Part shown: piece after piece, positions 34,700 through 46,040 of the stretch
Layout of the letters: each line of letters opens with the position of its first letter
Position numbering within the stretch: position 1 is the stretch's first letter
Origin: Chloranthus sessilifolius
Lineage: Eukaryota > Streptophyta > Magnoliopsida > Chloranthales > Chloranthaceae
Direction: 5' to 3'
Length of the DNA: 64,000 nucleotides
Assembly: GCA_021018995.1 (NCBI GenBank)
Contig: CM037593.1
Span: forward strand, 42,111,810 to 42,175,809
Notes under the pieces: model-generated
Told to the model about the DNA's origin: nothing
The model's database searches: none
The model's input: only the letters and a program-made list of their open reading frames with translations
Translations under genes and position numbers: made by a program

Positions 34700-35240
34700 T
34701 AGGTTCATGTATGGCGTGTCCACTAGCAAGATGAGATGTGCTCAAGAATAATTGCGGTGCTCACCTTCCTCTCTCATTCTTTTCAGCATTGCTTGGCTTG
34801 TAGTCCAAGCCTTTTTCCCAAAAGTATGAGGAGCTATGACTTCAAATGGCTCCTGGTCATCAATGTCAAACTTAGCTCTTAGTAGGGCTGTGATCAGTCT
34901 ACCAAATGAGATTCCAGCTAATTTCTACTCCTTTTTCAACTTGGCACTAATATCAGCCATGGCTTCAAATTAACATAGGGGCATTGAAAAATTGCCTTAG
35001 AAAAATGAAAGAGAGCCTCTAAAATTGGTGTCCTCCTTTCTTGGTGGCGATGACATAAAAACTTTCCCTCAAAATTGAGTCCATCAGTAAAAATTGAGGT
35101 GCTAGGTCTCTCCTCATTATGGACTGTCCAGTTCCAACGATCCCTTGGGTTAAATGTGCAGCCATTTCTTCGAAGAGGCTGTACGGTGCAGACCAATGGA
35201 CCAAATAGGATCATATTGAAAAGGTATCCCCAAAGCATTC
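34700..35240 (-). pseudogene. Athila 3' ORF, folded N-terminal part, frameshifted
   Basis: The - strand reads NLKPWLILVP- and LEALFHFSKAIFQCPYVN-type pieces, then AGISFGRLITALLRAKFDID near 34920-34860, FEVIAPHTFGKKAWTTSQ near 34835-34780. The ISxGxLITxLLxxxxxD arrangement resembles the putative plant transposon protein domain found in Athila 3' ORFs (memory of the family, not a search). Broken by frameshifts near 35000. Confidence 0.45.
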
Positions 35241-36540
35241 AATGTCTTCATATGTGACAGTTAAATCACAATCATCAATGAAAATAACAAGAGTAGGGAC
35301 ATCAGCATCCTTCTCTGTCACTTTTACCAAGTTTTGGTACCATAATTTCACCATTCGCGGATAAATTTTCTGGCAGGGGTAAGGATATTGCTCGATGAGG
35401 CATCCCTAATGTATCTTAAAGATAGGCATGACATCCGGTTTGTTGTGAAAAAGTTTCATCCACGATAAGCTCAGAATCGACGAGCTTCAATGAATGGATT
35501 TGGCATTACCAAATGCATAGGCGAGGAGGAAGCTCGGGCTCGGGACTAGCAAATTTGGGATGGGTTCCTCATGTCTAACCTTCTTCCTTTTCAATCCTAT
35601 CACTCTATCCATTGATAGTTTTCTTTTTCAAGCTTTGGTTTTTCCTTTTGGGGTTGGTTTGCTAATTTTCTTAGCGTAAGATTTTGGGAACATGGCAAAG
35701 GATTTTTAGCTTTCCCCATTCTAAAGTTTGTATAAACACTCCCACAACAACTGCTGACACCAAATCAAACTTTGCAAATGAAAAATAGAGGAAATGTACA
35801 GAAAAATACCGAAATCTAGGGTTTTGGTTGAACGTGGTGCTTGATCGCTGAAATCCACCAGAACCAGAAGCTAAAATCCCTCTCTTCAAGCTTAAATGAT
35901 CGAACAAATGTGAAGAAAAGTGTGGCTGAATTCTAAAATCACGCAAGAAAGAAATGGGGTTTCTGTGAAACAGGACGTTCTCAGAAAGCTTTCGAATATG
36001 AAACCCTTACTTCGAAAGGGTTTAAATATATTCAAAGTTAATTTCGCAAAGTAATTTTTAAGTTTTCGAAAAGTTCCAAAACAGTCCTTTTTACAACAGA
36101 GAATGGCATCAGTACCATTCGAAAAGCTAATAGCTTCAGAAACAACTATTCGAAAAGCAAATAGCTTCAGAAACACCTTTTCGAAAAGCAAATAGCTTCA
36201 GAAACAACTATTCGAAAAGCAAATCATTGCTTTCGAGCAGTTCGTTACAAATCCAAATCCTTTTCGAAAAGCAAATTGAACTTTGCGAAAAGACAATTTT
36301 TACTTTGTGAATTAATTTTTCACATATTTAAACTTCTCGAAAAGAGAACAAACATGACTAAAAACAGAGAAATAGAAAATTATGCAAAAACTATAGAAAA
36401 AAAACATATTGTACAGTTGTATACCATCAGATTTGGGGAGGTTCTTGATGATAGATAGTCAGCACAGGCTCCTAGGTATTTTCAATGCATGGTTTGAGCC
36501 TCTGACCATTTACTTTCAAGATTCTTCCATCACTTGGGTC
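35240..36540 (-). other. Athila region between integrase and the 3' ORF
   Basis: Frames at 35946-35671 and 36191-35892 are Phe-rich with no recognised domain. The + strand at 36100-36240 has five copies of a motif around TTCGAAAAGCAAATAGCTTC, spaced about 30 bp, related to the TTCGAAAAG repeats of the Athila LTRs. Confidence 0.45.
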
Positions 36541-36547
36541 TAAAATT

Positions 36548-37398
36548 TCAACAAATTTCGAGGAGCTGCATGAATGACAGTATATGGCCTTCCCATCTGG
36601 ATCTCAGCTTTCCAGGAAAAAACTTAAGTTTTGAGTTAAATAGCCATACCTTAGAGCCAGCTATGAACTCTTTTCTCAACAAATTTTTATCATGGAAGGC
36701 TTTGACTTTCTCTTTGTAAGATCTTGAATTGGTGTATGCATCCATTCTCAGCTCCTCCAACTCAGCAAGTTGCAGTTTCCTGTGATTACCAGCAGTAGTC
36801 AGATCCATGTTCAATGTTTTAATAGCCCAAAAGGCTTTATATTCTAACTCCACTGGTAAATGGCATGCTTTTCCATAGACCAATCTGAATGGGGACATGC
36901 CAATTGGGGTTTTATAGGCTGTCCTATATGCCCACAATGTATCATTAAACAAGGACCAATCCTTTTCATCCTTCTTCGGTCTTTTCCGATTATATGTTTG
37001 ATTTCTCTATTGGAAATCTCCACTTGTCCACTGGTTTGTGGATGATATGGAGTAGCTACTCTATGAGTCACAGAGTATTTTTTCAATAAAGCTTCAAAAT
37101 GTTTATTACAAAAATGGCTTCCCCCATCACTGATAATAGCTCTGGGAAAACTAAACCTGGAAAAAATGTGATCCTTTAAAAATTTCAGAACCACTCCGTG
37201 ATCATTGGTTTTAGTGGCTGTGGATTCAACCCATTTGGATACATAATCCACAGCTACTAAAATGAAATTACACCCATTGGAAGGAGGAAAGGGTCCCATG
37301 AAGTCTATCCCCCAAATATCAAACAATTCAACTACCAAAATAACAGTAAAGGCATTGAGTTTCTCTTGGAAATCTTTGCCCAATTTCTCGCGATTCAA
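36548..37398 (-). pseudogene. Athila integrase core and C-terminal part
   Basis: Core: [15 protein letters not shown] (first Asp, near 37315), [20 protein letters not shown] (second Asp, near 37130), [19 protein letters not shown] (Glu, near 37020). The frame then shifts near 36950 into [40 protein letters not shown], and a C-terminal [20 protein letters not shown] segment. The D-D-E triad is complete, but the protein is split into overlapping frames and ends early near 36548. Confidence 0.85.
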
Positions 37399-38257
37399 GA
37401 CTTACCTGAGCATCTTTGAAAAGTGTAGGCCAATAAAATCCACACTGCAAAACCTTTGCAGCAGTTTTGTTTCCACTAAAATGACCTCCACAGGCCTGTT
37501 CATGACACATAGAAAGTATGCTATGAAATTCTTCTTCAGGGACACATCTCCTTATGATTTGGTCTGCACAAATCTTAAACAGATAAGGATCTTCCCAAAT
37601 AAAATGTTTAACCTTTGAGAAGAAAAGATCTTTATCCATTTTATTCAAATGTTGAGGAATTCTTCCAGTAGCCAAAAAGTTGACTATGTTTGCAAACCAA
37701 GGGGTGTGTATACTAATAGCAAAATGTTGCTCATCAGGGAAAGATTCATTGATAGGCAGCCTATCAATCTCAAAGAAGCTTAAAATTCTAGGCAGTGATC
37801 GTACCACCACATTCTCCACACCCTTTTTATCTTTGATCTGTAAGTCAAATTCCTGTAATAGGAGGATCCACCTAATTAATCTTGGTTTGGTGTCCTTCTT
37901 AGACAGAAGGTATTTCAAGGCAGAGTGGTCAGTGAACACCACTATTTGTGAACCCAAGACATATGGCCTGAATTTCTCTAAAGCAAAAACAATTGCCAGC
38001 AGCTCCTTCTCAGTTGTTGTGTAATTGAGCTGTGCATCAATCATTGATCTACTGGCATAAGCTATGACATGAGGCAGCTTATCCTTTCTCTGTCCAAGGA
38101 TAGCTCCCAAAGCATAATTTGATGCATCACACATCAGTTCAAAAGGCAGTGAATAATCTGGAGACTGTAATATTGGCGCTGAAATCAAACAGTTTTTTAA
38201 GAATTCAAATGCCTTCATGCATTCATTGTTGAAAATAAAAGGGACATCTTGGCACAA
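37328..38257 (-). pseudogene. Athila RNase H and integrase zinc-binding part
   Basis: RNase H: FELMCDASNYALGAILGQRK, VIAYASRSM, TTTEKELLAIVFALEKFRPY, IVVFTDHSALKYLLSKKD, and RWILLLQEFDLQIKDKKGVE (expected ADxLSR replaced by VVVRSLPR). The integrase N-terminal part follows: LSMCHEQACGGHFSGNKTAA and KVLQCGFYWPTLFKDA, then a frameshift where the second Cys pair should be. Separated from the RT frame by a stop near 38340 and a frameshift. Confidence 0.88.
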
Positions 38258-38344
38258 TAAATGACAAAGAGGCTTGGTTATTTTACTGAAGTCCTTAATG
38301 AACCTTCTGTAAAATCCAGCATGTCCCAGAAAACTTCGACATGC

Positions 38345-39337
38345 TTAAGCTTTGGGAGGTGGTAAATGTGCAATTAAATCAATTTTTGCTCTGTCTACCT
38401 CAATGCCCTTGTGGGAGACAACATGGCCAAGGACAATGCCTTGGGTGACCATGAAATGGCTCTTCTCCCAGCTCAAAACTAGATTGGTTTCTTCACATCT
38501 CTGTAACACCAATTTGAGATGATGTAAACACTGGGCAAAACTGTCTCCATAGATTGAAAAATCATCCATAAAAATCTCCATAAATTGGTCAATTATATAA
38601 GAGAAAATGGAGTACATGCATCTTTGAAAGGTAGCAGGAGCATTACAAAGACCAAAAGGCATTCTCCTATAGGCAAAAGTGCCAAAAGGGCAAGTGAATG
38701 TGGTCTTTTCCTGATCTTGTGGGTACACAGGTATCTGGTTGTAACCAGAGTAACCATCAAGAAAATAGTAATAAGCTTTTCCTGCTAGCTTATCTAAAAT
38801 TTTATCAATGAATGGGAGAGGGAAATGGTCTTTTCTGGTCATTGAATTTAATTTTCTGTAATCAATACAGACCCTCCAACCAGTTGTTTGTCTGGTTGAC
38901 ATAAGCTCACCAGAATCTGAGGTTACAACAGTGATCCCAGATTTCATAGGTACCACCTGTGTAGGTGCCACCCAAGCTGAATCTGAAATGGGGTAAATGA
39001 CCCCTGCATCCAACAATTTAACAACCTCTTTCATGACCACTTCTTGCATATGAGGATTCAACCTCCTTTGCATTTCCCTAGAAGGCTTTGCATCTTCTTG
39101 CAAATGGATTTTATGCATGCAAACAGCTGGACTGATTCCTCCCAAATCAGTAATAGTCCAGCCAATTGCCCTTTTATGTTGTTTCAAAACAATCAACAGC
39201 TCTTCCTCCTGCTCATTTGTGAGGGAGGAAGAAATAATTACAGGCAATGATTTATGGTTTCCTAAAAACACATATTTCAAAATTTCTGGCAACTGCTTCA
39301 GTTCTACATCAGGTGGGCTGAGAAAAGAAGGTAGCAA
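38345..39337 (-). CDS. Athila reverse transcriptase (open 330 codons)
   Basis: Domains in order: pre-RT AIGWTITDLGGISPAVCMHK, MQRRLNPHMQEVVMKEVVKL, WVAPTQVVPMKSG, WRVCIDYRKLNSMTRKDHFP, then YYFLDGYSGYNQIPV (first Asp), TFTCPFGTFAYRRMPFGLCN, APATFQRCMYSIFS, and the active site EIFMDDFSIYGDSF (38557-38576). FMDDFS in place of YVDDIL is usual in Athila. The stretch is open, though upstream and downstream coding is broken. Reverse transcription of element RNA is the family role. Confidence 0.92.
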   Translation of the reverse strand: MLPSFLSPPDVELKQLPEILKYVFLGNHKSLPVIISSSLTNEQEEELLIVLKQHKRAIGWTITDLGGISPAVCMHKIHLQEDAKPSREMQRRLNPHMQEVVMKEVVKLLDAGVIYPISDSAWVAPTQVVPMKSGITVVTSDSGELMSTRQTTGWRVCIDYRKLNSMTRKDHFPLPFIDKILDKLAGKAYYYFLDGYSGYNQIPVYPQDQEKTTFTCPFGTFAYRRMPFGLCNAPATFQRCMYSIFSYIIDQFMEIFMDDFSIYGDSFAQCLHHLKLVLQRCEETNLVLSWEKSHFMVTQGIVLGHVVSHKGIEVDRAKIDLIAHLPPPKA

Positions 39338-39649
39338 AGGTACCTTAGCTATTTGTGGAAGGGGAAGAATAACAGGTTTTCAAGAAGAGAAACTTGCTGA
39401 TTGATTATGAGTTCCTTGCACAGCATTTACTTCCTCAGACTTTGAGGTACAAAATGTTTCTTCCTCGAAATTTCCCCAAGCATCTTTAGAATCTGTGGTT
39501 AAATCTTCACCGCAAAAAGCTGTTGTAAAGTCCTTCCACCGAGTTCATCCAATAGATCAACATGAAAACATTCTCTGAATTGATTGAATTTGTGGTTGCA
39601 TTATAAACATTTAATTTCACCTTCATATTTCCAAAAGAGACTTCCATAA

Positions 39650-40070
39650 TACCAGACCTGCATTAAATGCAAGCATTTGCTGTAGCCAGAAATGGTCTTC
39701 CCAAAATGACAGGGATGGAAGTTTTGCTTTTTGTAGGTTCCATGTCCAAAACTAGAAAATCAGTAGGATAGAAAAATTTATCTACTCCTACCAATACATC
39801 CTCAATCATCCCAATCGGCTTTCTTTCGGATCATCGCTAGTGTAACACCACATGAGTGAGTTTTAATTCTCCCAAACCTAGTTTCTCATATCTGAGAATA
39901 TGGAAGCGAGTTGACACTAGCACCCAAATCTAATAAAGCTTTTTCAATGGTATGTTCCCCAATAATGCAAGGGATTGTGGGATTCAGATCTTGAAGTTTA
40001 GGAGGTGTGGTAATAGACAACACGATTAACTCTTTCCACAAAGAAAGACCTTCTTGGATAAGCTGTATCC
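39650..40070 (-). pseudogene. Athila protease, broken
   Basis: The active-site segment LLDLGASVNSLPYS is readable at about 39890-39936; DLGAS is a retropepsin DxGA(S/T) motif. Stops and frame changes lie on both sides, including loss of the C-terminal Gly-rich segment frame. It joins gag upstream and RT downstream in the polyprotein order. Confidence 0.75.
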
Positions 40071-40740
40071 TAGGATCTTTTGTGAGTGCAAATATCTTTC
40101 AAAAATTTTGCATATGCTGGAATTTGTTTGATTGCATCAAGCAAAGGTAGATTTATCTTGACTTGCTTGAAAGTCTCCATCATTTCCTCTATTTTTGTGT
40201 TCCCTTTATCAAAAGGGGATACAGATTTCATGGCATGAGGAAATGGTAAATGAGGAACTAGTCCTTCATCTACAGCTTTAGAAGCATTATCAGAATCTTT
40301 TTGAATTTTTTTTTTTTCATATTTTTGATTTTTCTGAGGTACATCAGCACCCCCACTGCTATCATTATGCTTCTCCTGCTGCATATCTTTATCATTTTCC
40401 TCACTTTTTTCTTCTTCAGTACCCACTTTGTTATTTATAATTCTTCCACTTCTCAAAGTTGTGACAGTTTTTACTTCTTCATGTGAAATAGAAGCCTCTC
40501 CAACCATGAACTGTCCTTTGGGATTGTTCAAAGGTTGGCTGGATAACTTTCCTTCCTCTCTTTTGGCCAAAGTATTTGAAAGTTGACCCAATGTTTCTTC
40601 AATCTTCTTTATGCTCTGACTGTGAAAGTTCACAGTCTGAGTTAAAGATCCTAAATTCTAAAGTGAATTTAGGACTTGATCTTCAAAAGAAGGGGACCTG
40701 GAAGGGACTTGAACTGGAGCAGATTGCTGTACAGGTTATT
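40070..40740 (-). pseudogene. Athila gag C-terminal and linker part
   Basis: Open 187 codons from 40633: heptad-like QSIKKIEETLGQLSNTLAKR, VKTVTTLRSGRIINNK (a TLRSGR motif seen in many Athila gag-pro linkers), a Lys/Glu-rich stretch, and PHAMKSVSPFDK then FKQVKINLPLLDAIKQIPAY and AKFLKDICTHKR, the known segment before the protease. Separated from the gag frame by stops near 40750, 40735 and 40655. Confidence 0.8.
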
Positions 40741-40750
40741 GTGGAATGGG

Positions 40751-41821
40751 CTACTGAAAATTTGGCTTGGCATAAAAATTCTCCTGATAAGGCTGAGCAG
40801 TTTTGAAAGGCATTTGGTTCTTTGTTTGCTGCTGCTGTTGTGATTGATAATTCCCCTGGCTCCACCTCAAATTGGGGTGCCCTCTCCATGGATATTCATT
40901 TGACTGCATCTGTCCAAATGATTGGGCAGCATGAGCTTGTTCCACCACTAGATCTGAGAACTGTGGTGCAGCGGGACATTGGTCAAGTGAATGAGTAGGG
41001 GACTGGCATATCAGACATGCCTCCTCTACTCTTACAACCATTGGATTTTTAAGTGAGTCCATCAATCTATCAAACTTTGTGGTTAAATTATCCATCTTTC
41101 TTTCCAACTCATTCACCTCATAAATCTTTTCTTTGGTGGTTTGCTGATTGTTCAACCTAGCAGGATTCTCAATATCTCTTGACAAAGATTCCTGTTGAGT
41201 TGAGTTTTCACCAATTACTTCAAATAAGTCCCAAACCTCCTCAACTATTTTTTGCAAGTAAGTGCCTCCACAGGAAGCATCTACCATATTCTTGCCTTTT
41301 TGATCAATTTCTTGATAGAAGCTTTGAACAAGCTGCCATCGGGGAATTTGATTATGAGGACATTGCCTTAAAAGTTTCTTAAACCTTTCCCATGCTTCAT
41401 GGAAAGTTTCAGTTGAGTTTTGTGAGAAGGAAATAATACTTTGTCTCAATTGGCTTGTTTTAGACATAGGGAAGTATTTGGCTAAAAATTGACACTGCAA
41501 ATCATTCCAAGAAGTGATACTATTTGGTGCTAACATAGACAACCATGCTCTAGCTTTGTCCTTTAATGAAAAAGGAAAGAGCCTAAGCTTGGTTGCCTCT
41601 GGACCAAGTCTAGCTATGTTGAATGTGGTGCAAAGAGATAAGAATTCATCCACATGTTTGTATGGATCTTCCTTACTCAACCCATGGAAGGAAGGAAGCA
41701 TTTGGATAGTCGATGATTTGATCTCATAATTTCCTTCAACAGTAGGAAATTGAATGCAAAAGGGAGAATTATAAGCACCAGGTGCAAAGTATTCCCTCAA
41801 AAGTCGAGGTTCTTCACCCAT
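40751..41821 (-). CDS. Athila Gag (356 codons, C-terminus cut by stops)
   Basis: The start ATG at 41821 gives MGEEPRLLREYFAPGAY, a typical Athila N-terminus (RxLxDYxxP). Capsid-type motifs: YEIKSSTIQMLPSFHGLSKE, PYKHVDEFLSLCTTF, FPFSLKDKARAWLSMLAPNS, SWNDLQCQFLAKYFPMSKT, SFSQNSTETFHEAWERFKKL, LRQCPHNQIPRWQLVQSFYQ. A zinc-knuckle-like CLICQSPTHSLDQCP follows (near 41015), then a Gln-rich tail. A stop near 40750 breaks the link to the part at 40633. Structural protein of the virus-like particle in the family. Confidence 0.9.
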   Translation of the reverse strand: MGEEPRLLREYFAPGAYNSPFCIQFPTVEGNYEIKSSTIQMLPSFHGLSKEDPYKHVDEFLSLCTTFNIARLGPEATKLRLFPFSLKDKARAWLSMLAPNSITSWNDLQCQFLAKYFPMSKTSQLRQSIISFSQNSTETFHEAWERFKKLLRQCPHNQIPRWQLVQSFYQEIDQKGKNMVDASCGGTYLQKIVEEVWDLFEVIGENSTQQESLSRDIENPARLNNQQTTKEKIYEVNELERKMDNLTTKFDRLMDSLKNPMVVRVEEACLICQSPTHSLDQCPAAPQFSDLVVEQAHAAQSFGQMQSNEYPWRGHPNLRWSQGNYQSQQQQQTKNQMPFKTAQPYQENFYAKPNFQ

Positions 41822-42103
41822 AGTAAGCTTTGACAGTAATTACGTCTTTGTTTATGCAGTTCGTAATAGCCTTTCAACTTCTAAATTCAGAGGGATAATC
41901 TCAGGGCTGAGAGTCCTCCTACCAAACATACAACACAGAACAGAGAATCAGATTATGCACAGCAAACCTTCATAATTCCTTTTAAAGTAGATTCCCCTCT
42001 TCAAAATGGATATGAATAACTGCACAGATATAAACAATAGAATAGTTTAGCACTGATGTAAAAATAAAAATGAAAACTTAGGTCTACCTATTTTAAAACA
42101 AAT
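41822..42103 (-). other. Athila 5' untranslated leader
   Basis: Between the PBS and the gag ATG, about 280 bp. It contains CAGCCCTGAGATTATCC-like sequence and no long frame. Confidence 0.6.
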
Positions 42104-42121
42104 TCCCCGGCAACGGCGCCA
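42104..42121 (-). other. Athila primer binding site (tRNA-Asp type)
   Basis: On the - strand TGGCGCCGTTGCCGGGGA, six bases inside the 5' LTR end. It is the exact complement of the 3' end of plant tRNA-Asp as I know it. This fixes 42128-43989 as the 5' LTR. Confidence 0.92.
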
Positions 42122-42127
42122 AAAACT

Positions 42128-43989
42128 TGTTGGTGTTCTGAGTGTGCATGATTTATTTGTGTTTTGAAAACAGACTTACAAATGATGAATTGTACTGAAT
42201 TTGGGAAAAAGAAAAAAGAAATATCAGCACAGAGAGAACATAATTAGCCTGCAAGATCAGGGCCAATTGTAGCAAGTTTTAATTGTAAGTGAGTAAAAGA
42301 TCGTCCACAGAGAATTTGTTTAAAATGTAAGATAAACCTCCAGATCTGGGCTACCAAATCTGGCCTCTTATCCTATCTACAAAGCACATAAGATGGGAGG
42401 TTGAATTTGTCACGTTAACTAAATGATAAAAGTAAAAGTTAAACTAAATGATCCAGATCTGAGTTGGGGGAATTTTGATGTAAATTTAAAAAAATGGAGA
42501 AATAATATCTAACTTTGATTTGGTCCTTGAAACACAATGAGAATGACTGCAGGTCAAATGAGAGATGATCCAATCTTCATCTGGCTACAAGCACAGAGGC
42601 AAGAGAAATAAATCTAACTCAAGGATTAAATTTAGGCTTATGGTTATGGTCTGTCCACTTCAATGGCCACAGACCATCCAATAGTCTTTAATCTAAACCC
42701 TTAATTCAGAACAAGAAATATCACTACAAATGCTGTGAGAGATTAGGTTACAAACACTAATTCCCACAGGGTTAATGAATCAAGGGAAATTGCATGAAAA
42801 ACAGTAAATCTAAAGGAGTCTAGTACAATAAGGAGATCAGAGGGAACCCTTAACACGAATCCAATTGAGAATGTACGGTTACAGCAACCTTTTCAAATTC
42901 ACCATTACAATTACAGAGCACAGCTTAAACAGCTCTCAGATTTGTAGTCTTGAATACAATTCTCTTTTGAATTATAGAGGTATCTCACAGCTCTCAATTG
43001 CAAGTAAAAGTTAGGCTATTACAGGGGTTTCAGACAAACTAGCTGATTTGGAAATGGGGGAATAGGAATGAAACTCAAAATCTGGATGCCCAAATTGGGC
43101 CAATGGTTCATCTATTTATAGTTTTCCCCAGGTCTAGCTCAGATGCGTATCGACCAATCAGAAGTTCTCAGATCTGTATCAACCAATGGTAGTCGAGCAC
43201 AAGGATCCAGATCTGTTCTGGCTAATCAGAATTGCTCGATCTGGTTCAGCCAATCAGGCGACATAAGCATCAATTCTGTTATGCAATTTGAAAATCTGTT
43301 AGAGCTTTTAGAAGTTCCCGCCAAGTGATTTCATCTTCGGGTGCTCACATGGGGTGGAATATGCCTTCGCTTCGTGCTTAGAATCTTCTGGAATGTCCCT
43401 AGGTTTTTAAATGCATTGGGACGTGCGAAAAAGATTACTGAATTACCCTTGCAAAAGCTAGGAATCTCCAGAATACCATTTCGCATAGTTTAGGGAACTT
43501 TTCGCAAGGTACTGTGACTCCTGAAGCTCTTTTCGCAAAGTTCAGGTTCTGTTCACAAGGAGTTCTCTTCTTTTCGAAAAGGTCAATCATCCTTTCGAAG
43601 AGTTCAGGTGCTCTTCGAAAACTAAGCCTGGAGCTTTTAGTTCTTTTCACAGGGTTCAGGTTCTTTTCGAAATGTTTAGATTCTTTTCGAAAAGCACTCT
43701 GTAGTGCATTTTTCTGTTCGAATTGCTCCACATTTCTTTTCTGGGTTGAGACTAGGTCTTTGCCTCTTCAGTTCAGGCATTTTGCCAGCTAGTGAGGTCA
43801 TCCCTTCTCTTTCTTCCTTTGGATCGACATGGATTATCATCTTTTTGGCACTTTTAGGCTGCTTTCATGGTTAAGCCTCTCTTTATTGTTAGCTGTAACA
43901 CAAGCACTTAAAACACTTATTTAGTTCTCTCAAGGGTCTATCAAGGCCCAAGTTAAAGGGTGGAAAATGGTATTTTCTAGTTCTCAACA
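42128..43989 (-). repeat. Athila 5' LTR
   Basis: 1862 bp, TGTTGAG to CCAACA on the - strand. The block 43480-43740 holds about a dozen short CTTTTCGNAAAG-type repeats (a TTCGAAAAG near-palindrome). A TATA-like TATAAATAGATG complement lies near 43112-43122. Confidence 0.93.
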
Positions 43990-44400
43990 GTGTCTTTAAG
44001 ATCGCAATGGCACTTGCCTTGTGATCTTGGTGATGTGACAGGGTTTCAGTGTCGCGATGGATTATAAGGGTGTGGCTGATGAAATGTCAGTGAGTTTGGG
44101 TGTTGGGGTAACATTGGTTATATGTATGTTCTGTCGTGATAGGACATGTTAACGTGGGGTTGCGATGGGACATCAGCAGCTCTCTCCCTCTGATTGACGT
44201 GTAAGGTTATGTGATGGGACAAGGGAGAGTGGTTTTGATTATGATGGGACAAGTATTTGTGGGGCTATTGCGACAGGATGTGTATGTTTAGCAATAGGTT
44301 ATGAGTGATGATTTTAATCGCGATGGAACGTTACGAGTTACCAGGGGGTGACTTGGTTGTGGCGGGACTGCGAGGGGATGTCTCGGGCATGGTTGGAAAC
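43990..44400 (+). repeat. PBS-core motif cluster, right copy, part 2
   Basis: Continues the cluster of 28440-29685 across the Athila insertion: GCGATGGGAC at 44164, GTGATGGGAC at 44212, ATGATGGGAC at 44241, CGCGATGGAAC near 44319 and others. Ends before the unit A promoter block. Confidence 0.65.
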
Positions 44401-44549
44401 GGTTTGTGTATTTTATGATGATCTCATAGGGCTTAAGGGTAGACTTGCTCGACTTGGGTGATAATTTTCAGGGTGGATGTGTGTGTAGGAGGGATTTTCT
44501 AATTTTGGAAGGTGTGTGTTTAAATTTGTAGCATGTGCTTGGAATTGCG

Positions 44550-45455
44550 TGCATGAACCAAAGCGCGTGAATCAACTACGCGCTAAGGAAGAAGTGCATG
44601 ATTGGGAGGATGGTGGCTCTATTGCGTGCTTATGATGTCGCGTGTAATCTAATTATGAGTGTGGTGAAGCACAAGCAATCGAAACATCGGCGGGCTTGTA
44701 AGGGGAGATGTTCGGGTGTCGATTCAGATTTCGTGTAGCTGTGTAAGCGTTTAATTCAATTGCACGCTCTGACTAGTGCACGCGATTGAAGAGTCACCAA
44801 GTCACTGTGCGGGTGACTTTTAGAATTCCACGCAGAGTGGAGGATGCGTGATTTGATTACGTGCAGGATTGTCTACATGGAATTGGAGCGTCGGGACTTT
44901 TGAGCAGAAGAAAGTCTAGTTGCGCGCTTTAACTATTGCGCGCGATTGGGATTCCGCACAGGTGTCTATGCGCATAATTTGATTATGTGCTTGATTTCTG
45001 GCGCTTAATTGGCTGAATGCCTATATATGTTTGTACTTCATTTTTTCTTCATTCTCTCAGTTTTATTCTAATTTCCGTGTTTTGGTGATATCTCGTGATC
45101 TAATCGTTTGATTGTGATGTCGTTTCTTCCGATGTTCGTTGTTTCGTGTGATCTTCGGCCTGAGGTGATGTTAGGTGATGATGTGACTCTGAGGATGGTG
45201 GTATTAGGAATGAGGCGATTGATACATCCTTCATTATTGTTAGAAGGTGAAGACGACGCAAGGGAAGTCCTCCAAATGGATGGAAAGGGTGTTCCCAACC
45301 AATCCTTCCTTTCGCCTTCTGTTGCTTCGCTATCTTGGGGTTTGTGTCCGTTTTGGGGTTCTAGGTTTTTGTTTTGGGCTGTATGTTAGGGTTTTAGGTT
45401 TTCGTTTTGGGTTATATGTTTAGGAGTTATGCCTCCGATGACACTTGTAAAAGAA
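44550..45455 (+). other. Unit A, right copy: short transcription-unit-like block
   Basis: GCGC/AATT motif block (44550-45010), TATA box CTATATATGT (45021-45030), leader with GGTGATATCTCGTGATCTAA near 45083, a 93-codon open frame at 45108-45389 (holds DLRPEVMLGDDVTLRM), and the shared 3'-end motif GTTATGCCTCCGATGACA (45427-45452). Only a part of the frame (45160-45200) is conserved in the left copy, so protein coding is uncertain. The leader is similar to that of unit C (GCGATATCTTGCGATC near 47713). Confidence 0.45.
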
Positions 45456-46040
45456 TTTGTTATATGAATAAAGAAGATTTTGATTATTAAGCTGGCGTTT
45501 ATCTTTTGGCGTATTACATATTTTTTTTATAACTTTTTTCTTTCTAGACTTTATTTGATTTTATTTGGATTTATTATTATTTTTTTGGATTTATTCCTTA
45601 TTTAAATTTGTTTAGGATTCATTTAGATTTATTTGTAATTTGTTTGAATTTATTTAAGTTCATTTGGAATTTATTTGTAATTTACTTGAATTTATTAAGG
45701 TTTATTAAGGTCACATTAATGTTATTGGGATTTTTTTAAAGGTTTTTTTTTTGTTCTACTTAAGGTGTATTATTCCTAGGTTGGATATTTAGTTTGGGGT
45801 GACACTTGTTAATAATGTGGAGTTTTTTCAAGTTTCTAGATGGGTGTTAAGTGTTTTAATCCTATTGGTCCATCTACTTTGATTTGGATTTGTGTTTCTT
45901 GAGGGGTAAGTGTTATGTGTTGATTGGTTAATCTTGATTTGTCAGGGATTATGGTCCTTTTAGGGGGCATGTGTCCTGTTTGGATTTAACTAGATGAAGG
46001 GTGTTTAAAAGTGAGACATTTGTCTCATTCTGGTGAAAGG
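45455..46040. other. AT-rich spacer between units A and B, right copy
   Basis: T-rich quasi-repeats of ATTTGGATTTATT type (45545-45720), then sequence collinear with 13.57-13.75 kb of the left copy. No gene seen. Confidence 0.45.

Larger units (their letters stand above)
29681..43994 (-). mobile_element. Complete Athila element (14.3 kb) with target duplication GTGTC
   Basis: The element proper is 29686-43989 (14304 bp) on the - strand, starting TGTTGAGAACTAG and ending AACACCAACA, with GTGTC at 29681-29685 and 43990-43994. Order in element sense: 5' LTR, PBS complementary to tRNA-Asp, gag, protease, RT, RNase H, integrase, a long 3' region with further open frames, polypurine tract, 3' LTR. 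The PBS type, the FMDDFS variant at the RT active site, and the coding region after integrase are Athila traits. Several stops and frameshifts mean it is not autonomous now. Confidence 0.95.

Noticed and set aside
34289..34702. A 137-codon + strand frame rich in Gly, Val and Glu
   Set aside because: It is the complement of the Pro/Ser-rich Athila ORF; low complexity in one strand gives an open frame in the other.
33276..35240. Envelope gene of an endogenous retrovirus
   Set aside because: No signal peptide, transmembrane segment or fusion-type motif can be seen; only the position matches the old 'env-like' label of Athila.
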